DNA of 64,000 nt from Apostichopus japonicus (GCF_037975245.1 NC_092577.1:1-64000); one strand, 5' to 3'. Positions 47,508-63,410 are shown, counted from the stretch's first letter. Program-made: numbers and translations. Notes: a model not told the origin generated them from the letters alone.

Positions 47508-48016
47508 TATTAGTGTTTACAAGGGTCCAAAAATCAGGAACCGAGTACCCGAGAGCTATTACCCATCGGGTATCTGGGTATCCGGGTACCCGGGGAAAAA
47601 ATTACCCTTGTGTATCGCGATTTACAAGAAACTACATATTGGGTGCTATACTAAATGAATTATATTCTCCTCTGACAATGTTTTCATGTCCAAATAGGTG
47701 TAAGATAAGGTATGAAACCTTCCTCAACAATTTCTATTTGCTTTTGTTTCTGTCATTAACTTGTTAATAAATTAACATCAGTACTAACATCGCAATGCAG
47801 CAGCTACTTATGTTTGCTCTCCCATATAAATATCCAATTTAGCTCTTAAACAGTTTTAAATACTACTATCTATTATGCAAGCCCAGGGTTTGCACAGTTA
47901 GCCACACAATTGCGTGATTCCCACAATATGATCACATTTGGAATAAACGTTTAGTTAAAAACCACTTGCAATTATTATTTTTTAGTTATCCCGTTTATAC
48001 CCGTGCAAACACTATA
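47508..48016. other. non-coding stretch with a GGGTACCCGG palindrome
   Basis: 'gggtatctgggtatccgggtacccggg' text at 47577-47604 resembles 6890-6940 (cgggtgggtacccggatacc), so a dispersed element may be shared. The segment 47950-47998 matches 6510-6555. No gene is seen. Confidence 0.5.
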
Positions 48017-48265
48017 AGGAGATATTGCCACACTGGCCAGAGTCATTAGTACATAAGATGTTTGGAGATATTGCTTTGTATTCCCTCCTAATTTCAATTT
48101 GATTGAATTGCACTATCGAGGAAAATGCATTCAGATAATGGTACTGGGGGGAAGTGGTGTTCTGGGTAGGCCTATAATTAATCCTACCCAGATGTGGCAG
48201 GGACTCTCTCTAGGAGGGCATACTGAGGGACACTTTACCATTACAGAAGGTATTGTGCCTGAGCG
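48017..48265. repeat. direct repeat flanking a minisatellite, copy 1
   Basis: It runs from 'ggagatattgccacactggc' to 'attacagaaggtattgtgcc' and matches 50504-50741 in the same orientation with few changes. The first ~60 bases belong to the 'gatattgtcacactggcc' family of the array between them. The remainder (tattccctcctaatttca to taccattacagaag) is unique to the two copies. Confidence 0.85.
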
Positions 48266-49379
48266 AAAAGAGACTCCAAAGTCTTTAAAGGAGCATTTTG
48301 TGTTGGTTTTCAATATTTGGTACTCCTTTTTTATCCCATAACAATGTTGCTTATTAGCTTGACTTGTCCTGTTTCACGTCCAATAATATTACAACAAACA
48401 TTGTCAATTTTACATTTTTTGAACTTTGACTTTGACCCAAATCACATCAAGTTTTCATATCAAATTCTTGCAATCTGTGCGATCCAATCCATTGCATGTA
48501 TTGTTAGCACTTACTGTAAGGCTCAAAACCTAAGTACTTCGAACTATCATGATCGATCAACCAAAACTCATTAAAATATGTCCTCAAACTTTGCATGTTG
48601 CACTAAATAGATTAACATGTAACAAGACTCTAGTTTCTGGGTTCTTTCATTACAGCTCAAAGTCATATGGTGTTGCTTATTTGTGTTAATTAATTTTTAA
48701 TAACAAATAACTAGTGCAAGGTACCCCAGGGATTCCATAGGGCTTGTAACTCAAAATGTAAATGAACTGTACAATAGAGAGGGCTATATCCAGTTGTTAT
48801 GTAATCATTTTAAAGATCAATAGCACAATTACATTATGCAAGGTTTACCATTAGTATGGTGCAATTTATATCTTCTAGTTCAATATAAGGGGAGGGAGGG
48901 AGGAATACCTTAAAAAATATATGTTTAATCTATGTTGCATATTTATAGCTGATTTGGAGGTATACTGTACAGAAAGTCCAAATGTATCTCTCAACTACCT
49001 ATCCTCCTTTAAAGCTAAATTTAGGTCACAATGAGGCCACATGTTCTGTGAAAAAAAACATAATACATGCAGGGGAGGGGGGTATGCTCTGTGACAAAAA
49101 AACATAATACATGCAGGGGAGGGGGGAGGAGGATAATACATGGACAACTTTTATAAATGTTTAACATGTTGCTCTTGCAATTCAGGAGAGTACAAAAATA
49201 AAGGGTCACTGAAGGACAGTATACAGGAAAAATGAGGTAATGAGACCATAATTCCTTTATGTTAATTCTGTGACAACAGACAAAAACAGAATACTGCAGT
49301 GTTCTCTTTTTATGGTACTTTAGAATGTAGTCATGGTTGAGGATCCAGACTTGGGGAAAGACCCATTTTTTCACTTGTT
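48266..49379. other. non-coding stretch
   Basis: No gene is recognised. A local duplication, 'gtgaaaaaaaacataatacatgcaggggagg', occurs at about 49047 and 49091. G-rich runs lie at 48890-48902. Confidence 0.5.
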
Positions 49380-49477
49380 CTTTTGTAAATTAATTTACTT
49401 TCTTTGTAAAGCGCTTTGAGCAGTAACTTTTGTTTACTGATTTGGCGCTATATAAGTCTCATTTATTATTATTATTA
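49380..49477 (+). mobile_element. LINE-type 3' tail remnant
   Basis: 'taaagcgctttgagcagtaac' followed by 'ggcgctatataag' and an ATT microsatellite (attattattatta) is the typical 3' end of L2-like LINEs in animal genomes. No coding part is attached, so it is a 5'-truncated copy or a SINE tail. Confidence 0.6.
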
Positions 49478-49534
49478 CTAAAGGGGAGCTCATTAGAGCC
49501 TTAACATGAGAGCAGTGAAGGTTAATCAACAGTT

Positions 49535-50300
49535 GGGGTGATCAATACAAAACATGTTTGGAGATACTCTCACACTAGTGTCTCAATACATAAAATGTAA
49601 AGTGATATTGTCACACCGGCATGTGTCTCAATGAATTACTATTCATGATCACAATTTGGCCATGTTCTCAATACATGACTTGCATGAGGATATTGTACAA
49701 ATTTAATGATCACACTGGCTTTTGTCTCTCTTTACTGTCAGTCTACATAACATGTGTGAAGATACCGGGACAATGAACTGTGTTCAAAACATGAATAAAA
49801 ATATTGTCACACTGGCCCGTGTCAATACATTTAACTTCAGTATTGTCATTCTGGCCTTTGTCTTTAAGAATAACATGTGAGGAGATATCATCATAATGGT
49901 CATTGTCTCAATACATGGATGGAGATATTGTCACATTTGCCAATTCTCAACACTGGCATGTGTCTCAACACACTAAAATTATAATGACATTCTATTATCT
50001 CAATACACTCACATGTTTCAGAGATAAATTGTCACAATGGTTTAATTGTCTCTATACACTAACATGCATATTGATACTGTCACACTGACCAGGTGTTTGA
50101 ATACAACATGTATGGAGGTATTTTAACACTGACCTGTAACTCAATGCGCGTCTCTACAATACTGTCACAATGGCCATTGTATCTAACATGTATCCATCCT
50201 TGGGTATGTTGTCACACTGAGTTTTGTCTCTAAACATAACCTGTACGGAGGTGCTGTCACACCGGCCAGTGTCTCAACACATACATAGCAGGTACAGCAA
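49535..50300. repeat. degenerate minisatellite 'gatattgtcacactggcc'
   Basis: The phrases 'gagatattgtcacactggcc', 'tgtctcaatacat' and 'aacatgt' recur about a dozen times with spacing of roughly 50-60 bases and much divergence. A short A/T-rich section with 'aaataaatcaaatcaaatca' at 50462-50481 follows and looks like a retroelement tail. No coding frame is present. Confidence 0.75.
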
Positions 50301-50503
50301 TAGGACCATTATCACAAGTGTTGTTTTTTTGTTATTTCTCATTTCCTAATTTTTGTTAAGGTTGCTAGCTTTGTTAAACATTTATTATTTGTCTTTCTAG
50401 TACCCTGTGTATATATGCTTAATTATACTTAACTATGTATTTGTACTTGCATGCATACACAAAATAAATCAAATCAAATCAGTGCCTTTAGGTAGAATGT
50501 AAG

Positions 50504-50741
50504 AAGATATTGCCACACTGGCCAGAGTCCTTAGTACATAAGATGTTTGGCGATATTGCTTTGTATTCCCTCCTAATTTCAGTTTGATTGAATTGCACTA
50601 TCGAGGACAATGCATTTGGATAATGGTACTGGGGGGAAGTGGTGTTCTTGGTAGGCCTCTAATTTGTCCAACCCAGATGTGGCAGGGACTCTCTCTAGGA
50701 GGGCAGATTGAGGGACACTTTACCATTACAGAAGTATTGTG
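50504..50741. repeat. direct repeat flanking a minisatellite, copy 2
   Basis: This is a copy of 48017-48265 in the same orientation, with the same internal order and about 5-8% visible differences. The pair brackets about 2.2 kb, including the related minisatellite. This suggests local duplication. Confidence 0.85.
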
Positions 50742-52380
50742 CCTGGAAAATTCTTGGTAATTTGACAATCAACCTCAAAACGCTGCTTTAACATATATCA
50801 GTGATGGACTTTGCTCCTTCACATGATATTTATGCAGTGTAAGAAAATGAAAAGTTGATGACCAGTGCAATGTACAAGTCCTAACAGAAATTGGAAAAGC
50901 AAATGTACTTAAATGCCTATTATTCTTAATTTTCTTGTAATGATAAAATATCTGGTAAAACTTCATTTGATTTCAAGAATTAACATGACATTTATTGGGA
51001 GGATTAACAGTAAAAGGACTGCTAAGCATTGACAAGTTATAATTAACCTTCATCTCAATTAAGTCTTAATCCATAGTAAACAAAGCAATAACGGCGGACC
51101 ATTCAAGTTACTTCCTGTTTGATTCAGTCTTAGACAGCAGATTTACACCATATAGTTTAAAGTGGTCCATTGTAGCGTGAACTAATATCCCGCCACACCC
51201 ACTCACCTCCTAGCTGGATCCGCCCCTGATATAGTGACAATGTTTATGCATTAAATGGAAACTTAACAATTTCAGGCATTATACTGTATGCAACTGTCAT
51301 TAGACATATATCAGAGACATGTAAATCAAGTCAAGGATCCTATACAACTGATAATTTGGTGAGGAACTGAATTTAGTAAACGTACACATTAGCAAAGTGG
51401 CAGAAGATATACTTCAGTATGCTATAGGCCTCTACCAAATTTATTTCTTGCTTTCCCTATTGTTCAAGTGTTTATATTTTCAAGCACTCAAAAAAAATAT
51501 GTTACAAACATTCAAATGCTAAAATCCACAAGTTATCCTAACAACTTACATTTAATGATTAGAATATCGTCATAGGTTTGCTATGGCTTGTTTTTTGCAT
51601 AAAAGGCAAAAAATAACCAGTTAGCAGCTTTTAATGAAACCCTTGCATACAGTACTTGCAAATATAAAATATAGCTCAAAGCATTCCCTAAATTATCGGG
51701 GTACTTATTATGGCTAACCTCAAAGTAGAACTAAGTTAAGCTGGGAGGCACTTTATTGCAAAACACAGAATGGAATATTTTAACCATACTGAAGTACATT
51801 TAAAGCTATTTGAAAGAACAAAATGTAAAACGTGGAAAGTTTCTTATATACTTATTCAGTTAATTTTCATTTATTTGCTTTTCATTGTTTTAATTGCTAT
51901 TTTTATTTATTATTATCATTTTATTTATTTATTTAATTATTTGTTATTTATTTATTACTATTTTTTTTTTGGGAGGGGGGGCAGGTTGTCTGAACCCCAA
52001 GAATCCCCTGTTTGTACAGGTATGTTATGTACTGTCTCATGTAGTATTTTGAAACAACTGAATAATAACAATGCTTAAACACTACTCCAATCCTTGAAGA
52101 AACTTTATCAATTAAGAAGGAATTGGATCAATGAATCAATTTTGTTGTTGATACTACCTTTACCAAATCCTGCACCCATAGTTCTGAAGGTTATTTTTCC
52201 ATTTTGAAGAAGATTACTGATAGCTTTACAAATGATTTGTAAATTATTAACTACAGGAAAAAAGTTAAAAACTCATACAGTTGTAATTCTTCCCTCTTAT
52301 AAGGATAACACTATTCATACTGCTTTGCAGTTCACATAGACCCTGTATACTTTCCAACTGATTTAATCCAAAATACTGCA
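50742..52380. other. non-coding stretch
   Basis: No gene is recognised. 'agctggatccgcccctgata' at 51212-51231 is the reversed tip of a hAT-like element (CAGGGGCGGATCCAGC), but no left partner was found. A T/A-rich 'ttatttatttattt'-type tract lies at 51865-51970. Confidence 0.5.
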
Positions 52381-52700
52381 TCCCCCCCCCCCCAAGGTCC
52401 ACATCTCTGCAAATACTAAATTCAAATGATTCAATTAGCACTGGGAAATGACCAATAAACATTGCAACATCTTACATCAAGGGCCTTATAAAATCCAAAA
52501 CATTCCAAAAGGGGAGGTGGACACCCTACCCCCCCCCTTGGACCACTCCCCCAAGTTTCCCTACCTGCAGATGTTAACTTCAAATATGCAATGACATGTA
52601 CTGAGAGAGAGAACCAGTAAATATTGCATCTAATTGCTACAAAAATTCCAAACATTTCTTAAAGGGGAAAGGGGGAACCCTTTGTCCACTACCCCCCCCC
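52381..52700. repeat. degenerate ~130-bp repeats related to 17860-18370
   Basis: 'ccaataaacattgcaacatc', 'aaaatccaaaacattcc' and 'aggggaggtggacaccc' recur as 'ccagtaaatattgcatcta', 'aaaattccaaacatttc' and 'aaggggaaagggggaaccc'. The theme is the same as at 17860-18370. Poly-C runs are at 52382-52393 and 52529-52538. Confidence 0.6.
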
Positions 52701-56112
<3,412 letters not shown>

Positions 56113-56566
56113 CGAGCCTTAAATAACATGTGAAAGTTAATAACCTATTACGGAAATAAAAGTACCTAATTTTACTGCAAATTGTTTACTTGCAACAACG
56201 AATATTGCTGAATATTTGGGAATGATTTATTTTGTGAAACGACAGTTTCCGTCCAGCATTTCAATGATTGTAGGCATATACAGCCTAAGTATATGTCAGC
56301 AAAATACCGTACAAACAATTAACAGTATGTCACTATTCCTATTATCGTGTAATCGACAAGCATGCAGATACTCTGCGTTTTGTGATTCAATGTACATAGC
56401 GGACTGCAAGTACACACTTCGTTCTTGCTAGTTCATCCACTCCTTCACATCTCAAGGATTATGGAATGTCAACGTGAAAAAGGGGATAGTACTAAACAAA
56501 ACGACAGCAGTTCTTGTTAATGCTATTATGACCTATACATTTGGTTTCCGTTTGTTTATTGGTTAG

Positions 56567-59500
56567 GTTCAAGCTCGTATTAGGCATGAAATGCAAGACA
56601 GGCTAGAAAGGAATCAAAAACTGTCATGGGAGGATCGGACTCGTCTTCCGTACCTTATGGCGTCAACTCTGGAAACATTGAGGAAAGCTTCATTTTCTTC
56701 ACTGAATGCACCTCATCGCACCATTCGTGACACACGGTAAGTTTTTATAGTATGACTTGAGCTCCACGAATGAATATATTGCGCGCATCTCAGCGCTCAT
56801 ACATGACGTACGGTAAAGTTTGTATAGTGTGACTTGGGTTCGGTGAATATACCGCACGGTAATTTCATTCACTGATCCTCGAACTCTCGTTATTGTGCAT
56901 TCAAAAACCAATACCTGGTAACAAAGGAAATGGAATTGCGATGCAAGAGTAGAAACATCCACGTTGGTTATGATATGTCTAAATCTATCCGTACCGAGAG
57001 ACGCTAGGTAATCTCCGAACATATGATTCCACTCATCTGTGTGCGTACCAAGACACGTTAGGTGATCTTCTAAGATATGATTCCACTCATCTGTGTGCGT
57101 ACCAATACACGTAAGGTAATCTTCTAAGATATGATTCCACTCACCTGTGTGCGTACCAAGACACGTTAGGTGATCTTCTAAGCTATGATTCCACTCATCT
57201 GTGTTCATACCAAGACACGTTAGGTAATCTTCTAAGATATGATTCCACTCATCTGTGTGCGTACCAAGACACGTTAGGTAATCTTCTAAGATATGATTCC
57301 ACTCATCTGTGTGCGTACCAATACACGTTAGGTAATCTTCTAAGATATAATTCCACTTATCTGTGTGTGTACCAAGACACGTTAGGTGATCTTCTAATAT
57401 ATGATTCCACTCATCTGTGTGCGTACCAATACACGTTAGGTAATCTTCTAAGATATGATTCCACTCACCTGTGTGCGTACCAATACACGTTAGGTAATCT
57501 TCTAAGATATAATTCCACTTATCTGTGTGTGTACCAAGACACGTTAGGTAATCTTCTAATATATGATTCCACTCATCTGTGTGCGTACCAAGACACGTTA
57601 GGTAATCTTCTAAGATATGATTCCACTCATCTGTGTGCGTACCAAGACACGTTAGGTAATCTTCTAAGATATAATTCCACTTATCTGTGTGTGTACCAAG
57701 ACACGTTAGGTAATCTTCTAATATATGATTCCACTCATCTGTGTGCGTACCAAGACACGTTAGGTAATCTTCTAAGATATGATTCCACTCAGCTGTGTGC
57801 GTACCAAGACACGTTAGGTAATCTTCTAAGATATGATTCCACTCATCTGTGTGTGTACCAAGACACGTTAGGTAATCTTCTAAGATATGATTCCACTCAT
57901 CTGTGTGCGTCCCAATACACGCTAGGTAATCTTCTAAGATATGATTCCACTCATCTGTGTGCGTACCAAGAGACGTTAGGTAATCTTCTAATATATTATT
58001 GAACTCGTCTGTGTGCGTTCCAATACACGTTAGGTAATTTTTAATGATATGATTCCACTCATCTGTGTGCGTACCAATACACGTTAGGTAATATTCTAAG
58101 ATATGATTCCACTCATCTGTGTGCGTACCAAGACACGTTAGGTAATCTTCTAAGATATGATTCCACTCATCTGTGTGCGTACCAATACACGTTAGGTAAT
58201 CTTCTAAGATATGATTCCACTCATCTGTGTGCGTACCAAGACACGTTAGGTAATCTTCTAAGATATGATTCCACTCATCTGTGTGCGTACCAAGACACGT
58301 TAGGTAATCTTCTAAGATATGATTCCACTCATCTGTGTGCGTACCAATACACGTTAGGTAATCTTCTAAGATATATTATTGAACTCATCTGTGTATCGTA
58401 GTGATAATAATCAATGCACCTTGCTCCGTCTGTATGGTAGTGATAATAATCATTGCACCTTATTCCGACTGTATAGTTTGTCATAATAATCAATGCACCT
58501 TGCTCCGTCTGTATGGTAGTGATAATAATCAATGCACCTTGCTCCGTCTGCATGGTAGTGATAATAATCATTGCACCTTATTCCGACTGTAGTTTGTCAT
58601 AATAATCAATGCACCTTGCTCCGTCTGTATGGTAGTGATAATAATCAATGCACCTTGCTCCGTCTGTATGGTAGTGATAATAATCATTGCACCTTATTCC
58701 GACTGTAGTTTGTCATAATAATCAATGCACCTTGCTCCGTCTGTATGGTAGTGATAATAATCAATGCACCTTGCTCCGTCTGTATGGTAGTGATAATAAT
58801 CAATGCACCTTGCTCCGTCTGTATGGTAGTGATAATAATAAATGCACCTTATTCCGACTGTAGTTTGTCATAATAATCAATGCACCTTGCTCCGTCTGTA
58901 TGGTAGTGATAATAATCAATGCACCTTGCTCCGTCTGTATGGTAGTGATAATAATCATTGCACCTTATTCCGACTGTAGTTTGTCATAATAATCAATGCA
59001 CCTTGCTCCGTCTGTATGGTAGTGATAATAATCAATGCACCTTGCTCCGTCTGTATGGTAGTGATAATAATCAATGCACCTTGCTCCGTCTGTATGGTAG
59101 TGATAATAATAAATGCACCTTATTCCGACTGTAGTTTGTCATAATAATCAATGCACCTTGCTCCGTCTGATGTATCGTAGTGGTAATGTTCAAAGCTCTG
59201 CCACATCTAATTCGTGGTAATAATAATCAAAATATATTACTCAGGTAGACTACTTTTTATCACTTTCGTTTACAGTTTGAGTGATTATGATATCGAAAGA
59301 AACACAACAGTCTTCACAAACTTATGGTGGATTCACAACAATCCAGTCACCTGGGAGAGACCTGGCATCTTCTATCCAGGTAAAACCAACATGTGACTTG
59401 CAACGCAATCTAGTAAAGGCTACTTAGTCAGTGTAGACAAATTGTCGTGTAATCCCAAGAGATTTTAAACCCGTTTGAATCGATTAAAATCATTGACCAG

Positions 59501-61646
59501 CTAATAAGATCTCTCAGCTACGTCACATTGCTTGTACGGAGGGTACCTATAAAGGCAAACAGCATAAACTCCTCCTGCGATATAACACACATTCCGGATT
59601 CATTTTGAAATATTTCGAGTTCGAACAACCACATGTCGCGGGTGATCTGTGGCCTTTCATCCTTGATTCACTAATCGCTTTCATTCTTCGAGACGAATCC
59701 GACTCAAATTTACTTTGAATCCTAGAATGATTCTGTTCAGATTCCGAACCATAAACAAAACATTTATTTGGAGTACGCTCATGTACGATCAAAACCGTGA
59801 CATATAATCAAAGCTAAATGTTTTAAGTGTAATGTTACCTGCTATAGAAGTGGCATCCAAGTAGTTATTACTGTACTGAAAGTGGCATCAAAATACTTAT
59901 AACTGTACTGAAAGTGGCATCCAAGTACTTATTACTGTACTGAAAGTGGCATCCAAGTAGTTATTACTGTACTGAAAGTGGCATCCAAGTACTTATTACT
60001 GTACTGAAAGTGGCATCCAAGTACTTATTACTGTACTGAAAGTGGCATCCAAGTACTTATTACTGTACTGAAAGTGGCATCCAAGTATTTCTTACTGTAC
60101 TGAAAGTGGCATCCAAGTACTTATTACTGTACTGAAAGTGGCATCCAAGTACTTATTACTGTACTGAAAGTGGCATCCAAGTACTTATTACTGTACTGAA
60201 AGTGGCATCCAAGTACTTATTACTGTACTGAAAGTGGCATCCAAGTATTTCTTACTGTACTGAAAGTGGCATCCAAGTACTTATTACTGTACTGAAAGTG
60301 GCATCCAAGTACTTATTACTGTACTGAAAGTGGCATCCAAGTATTTCTTACGGTACTGAAAGTGGCATCCAAGTACTTCTTACTGTACTGAAAGTGGCAT
60401 CCAAGTAATTCTTACTGTACTGAAAGTGGCATCCAAGTACGTATTACTGTACTGAACTGAAAGTGGTATCCAAGTATGTACTGATGTACTGAAAGAGGGA
60501 TGCAACTATGCAACTTCATGCTCATGTACTGAATGTTACGATTGCAACTACTTAGCCTTCTCAGATGTTTTGCACTACGTCGGTTAGAAATAAATTGTAA
60601 TTGTGTGTTACAGTTATTGAATGCAACATGACAGCAAAATGTTTCTCATTTCACAGTAGAAGACCTCTCAATTGTATATATGTGTAATGAAACATACCAG
60701 GTTAGTTAAAGATTACGTTATGATTCGATACTTAAGTTTACAGACATATTCTCAACCTTTGCTTAAAAATTTCATTCGGTTGACAGAGCATTTTCTAGAT
60801 ACAGATGGACAAGTCTTCACACCAAAAAGTTTTATGCCATTCTCACTGGGAACTCGATTCTGTCTTGGAGAGAAATTGGCAAAGATGCAGGTAATTTGCT
60901 GCTCTCGTAGGTAATACGTTTAAAATATTCTTAAATCTTCATACTTTTTATATTATTATATGTCTTTTTAAAAACTTTTTTTTTAAAACTATTTTATAAA
61001 GCATTATTAATGTATTTATGAATTCTTAAATTTTCATACTTTTTTATATTATTATGTCTTATCAGAGGGCCTCGTGGAAGATTAGCTACTGCTAAACGAG
61101 CTACCCTCTTAAAATAAAGTTGAAATAAAAAAATAAAAAAATATGTGTGATACTTATATTATCGAAATAAAGTTGGTAGAACCCACTACGCATTCGAATG
61201 TTCAAATCATTGCTCGATTAATGTTAGCGACCTCTACACAACACCACAGATGGTGTACACGAATTAGTTATCAGACACAGGTGTCTCAATTGAGAGAGCA
61301 TGAAGTGCCCATATTTAAGCCTCAGTCTTCTGCTGTTGGTCTGAGATCACTTAAGGTGAGAGATGTGTAACTGATGATAACACCTTGATTTTTAATAGAA
61401 ACATAGATATCTTGCACCTGCCTACATATTTGCAATGACTCGTTAGGCTCCTAGTCCAACTATCTTATGTAGTACAATTTGCTTACTTAACAGATGTTTT
61501 TGTTTCTTGGCCGAATTCTGCAGTCATTTCGATTGGAGCCGGACATGGATGGTATTGCTCCTCCTACAGAACCCTCATCAAATGACACAATTCGCATACT
61601 CGGTCCGTACAAGATTTCTCTCGTAAGGGACGATCTAATAATATAA
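56567..61646 (+). CDS. cytochrome P450, CYP2-like, C-terminal exons (partial)
   Basis: Four exons join in frame: 56567-56736, 59276-59379, 60787-60890 and 61494-61646 (stop TAA). All junctions are GT-AG. They encode about 176 residues, the last third of a microsomal P450 monooxygenase. The K-helix ExxR is ETLR, in LPYLMASTLETLRKAS. The following TVFTNLWWIHNNP and WERPGIFYPEHF match the CYP2 pattern before the PERF motif, here PEHF. The heme loop is FSLGTRFCLGE, with the cysteine ligand and the CxG signature complete. KMQMFLFLGRILQSF is the L-helix and final exon start typical of the CYP2 clan. No disabling change is seen in these exons. The membrane anchor, oxygen-binding I-helix and other 5' exons were not found upstream, so they are far away, outside the window, or lost. 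Introns 1 and 2 carry minisatellites. Confidence 0.93.
56991..58392. repeat. 54-bp minisatellite in P450 intron 1 (~26 copies)
   Basis: The unit contains 'gattccactcatctgtgtgc', 'gtaccaagacacgttagg' and 'taatcttctaagatat'. The phase repeats every 54 bases (57091 to 57145). Variants include aagacac/aatacac and gatatga/gatataa. Because 54 is divisible by three, long frames open on both strands (56699-57208 minus, 57367-58002 plus). These are not genes. Confidence 0.97.
58395..59175. repeat. 39/37-bp minisatellite with higher-order structure in P450 intron 1
   Basis: The basic unit is 39 bases: 'tagtgataataatcaatgc', 'accttgctccgtctgtatgg'. A second type carries 'accttattccgactgtagtt' and 'tgtcataataatcaatgc' (37 bases). 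The types follow a repeating order of two or three of the first then one of the second, giving compound units of about 115 and 154 bases. It starts directly after the 54-bp array. Confidence 0.95.
59845..60475. repeat. 32-bp minisatellite in P450 intron 2 (~20 copies)
   Basis: The unit is 'actgaaagtggcatccaag' plus 'tacttattactgt' (32 bases; agtggcat at 59881 and 59913). Copies are nearly identical, with 'tatttctt' and 'taattctt' variants. There are no unique spacers, so it is a tandem array and not a CRISPR. Confidence 0.97.
61062..61141 (+). mobile_element. retroelement 3' tail-like remnant in P450 intron 3
   Basis: 'agagggcctcgtggaagatt', a small hairpin (tagctactgctaaacgagcta), then 'ccctcttaaaataaagttg' and an AAATAAAA tail match the form of LINE 3' ends common in animal genomes. 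No coding region is attached. The family is uncertain. Confidence 0.45.
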
Positions 61647-61689
61647 TCATAGTAACACCCATATTTTGTTAAATAGCCCTTCTGACACT

Positions 61690-63410
61690 AATAGTTACGT
61701 ATCCTACATATTATGGTAATATACTTCTCTATGTATCTAAAACTAACGGACGCCAAATTTTCATCTGAAAGTAATGGACTTCAATATTCATCTAAAGGTA
61801 TTGGACTTCACTCTGTATCTCAAAGAAATGGACTTCTATTTCTACTTTGTATTTAATGATAATAAACTTCACTCTCCACCTAATGGTAATCCGCTTCAAC
61901 TCTGTATTTAAAGCTAACTGACTTCACTCAACATCCAATGCATATTGACTTCTACTCTGTATTTAAAAGTTGTAGACTTCACTCTCTATCTAATGGTTAT
62001 GGATTCTTACTCTGTATTTAAAGGTAATATACTTCCCTCTCTATCTAATGGTAATCCACTTCTACTCTGTATTTAATTGTTTACTTCTAAAGATGACGGA
62101 CTTCAATATTCTTCTATAGGTAATGGACTTCAATGTGCATATAATGGTAATGGACTTTACTCTGTAATAGTTAACGACTTTACTCTCCATATAACGGGAC
62201 TGACTTCACTTTCAATCCAATGGAAACGGACTTCACTTTCAATCTAATGGTTATGGACTTTACTTTCTATCTAATGGTGACGGATTTCACTTTCAATCTA
62301 GTGGTAATGGATTTCACTTTCAATCTAATGGTAATGGACTTCACTTTCAATCTAATAGTAATGGACTTTACTTTCAATCTAATCGTAATGGACTTCACTT
62401 TCAATATAATGGTAATGGACTTCACTTTCAATCTAATGGTAATGGACTTCACTTTCAATCTAATAGTTATGGACTTTACTTTCAATCTAATCGTAATGGA
62501 CCTCACTTTCAATTCAATGGTAATGGACTTCACTTTCAATCTAATGGTAATGGACTTCACTTTCAATCTAATCGTAATGGACTTCACTTTCAATATAATG
62601 GTAATGGACTTCACTTTCAATCTAATGGTAATGTAACTTCACTTTCAATATAATGGTAATGGACTTCACTTTCAATCTAATGGTAATGTAACTTCACTTT
62701 CAATCTAATGGTAATGGACTTCACTTTCAATCTAATGGTAATGGACTTCACTTTCAATCTAATGGTAATGGACTTCACTTTCAATCTAATGGTAATGGAC
62801 TTCACTTTCAATCTAATGGTAATGGACTTCACTTTCAATCTAATCGTAATGTAACTTCACTTTCAATCTAATGGTAATGGACTTCACTTTCAATCTAATG
62901 GTAATGGACTTCACTTTCAATCTAATGGTAATGGACTTCACTTTCAATCTAATGGTAATGGACTTCACTTTCAATCTAATGGTAATGGACTTCACTTTCA
63001 ATCTAATGGTAACGGGCTTCACTTTCAATCTAATGGTAATGGACTTCACTTTCAATCTAATGGTAATGGACTTTACTTTCAATCTAAAGGTAATGGACTT
63101 CACTTTCAATCTAATGGTAATGGACTTTACTTTCAATCTAATGGTAATGGACCTCACTTTCAATCTAATGGTAATGGACTTCACTTTCAATCTAATGGTA
63201 ACGGACTTCACTTTCAATCTAATGGTAATGGACTTCACTTTCAATCTAATGGTAACGGACTTCACTTTCAATCTAATGGTAATGGACTTCACTTTCAATC
63301 TAATGGTAATGGACTTCACTTTCAATCTAATGGTAATGGACTTCACTTTCAATCTAATGGTAATGTAACTTCACTTTCAATCTAATGGTAATGGACTTCA
63401 CTGTGTATCT
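61690..63410. repeat. 27-bp minisatellite immediately 3' of the P450 gene (~44 regular copies)
   Basis: The unit is 'aatggtaatggacttcac' plus 'tttcaatct' (27 bases). It is regular from about 62205 to 63400, with increasingly diverged relatives ('taatggacttcactct') back to about 61690. Several units read 'aatgtaacttc' with an extra base and shift the frame. Since 27 is divisible by three, mirror-image frames open on both strands (62220-62636, 62871-63368 plus; 62267-62620, 62840-63352 minus). These are repeat artefacts. Confidence 0.96.

Noticed and set aside
51212-51231. Complete hAT element ending at CCGCCCCTGA
   Set aside because: Only one tip-like sequence was found; no inverted partner or 8-bp duplication could be located.
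57367-58002. 211-codon plus-strand frame of YQDTLGNLLRYDSTHLCA repeats
   Set aside because: It is the translation of the 54-bp minisatellite. The opposite strand is equally open and no unique N or C terminus exists.
59845-60475. Regular 32-bp repeats resembling a CRISPR array
   Set aside because: There are no unique spacers; copies are contiguous in a eukaryotic intron.
62840-63368. Long mirror-image frames of KSITIRLKV and MDFTFNLMV repeats
   Set aside because: Both are readings of the 27-bp array, whose unit is divisible by three.
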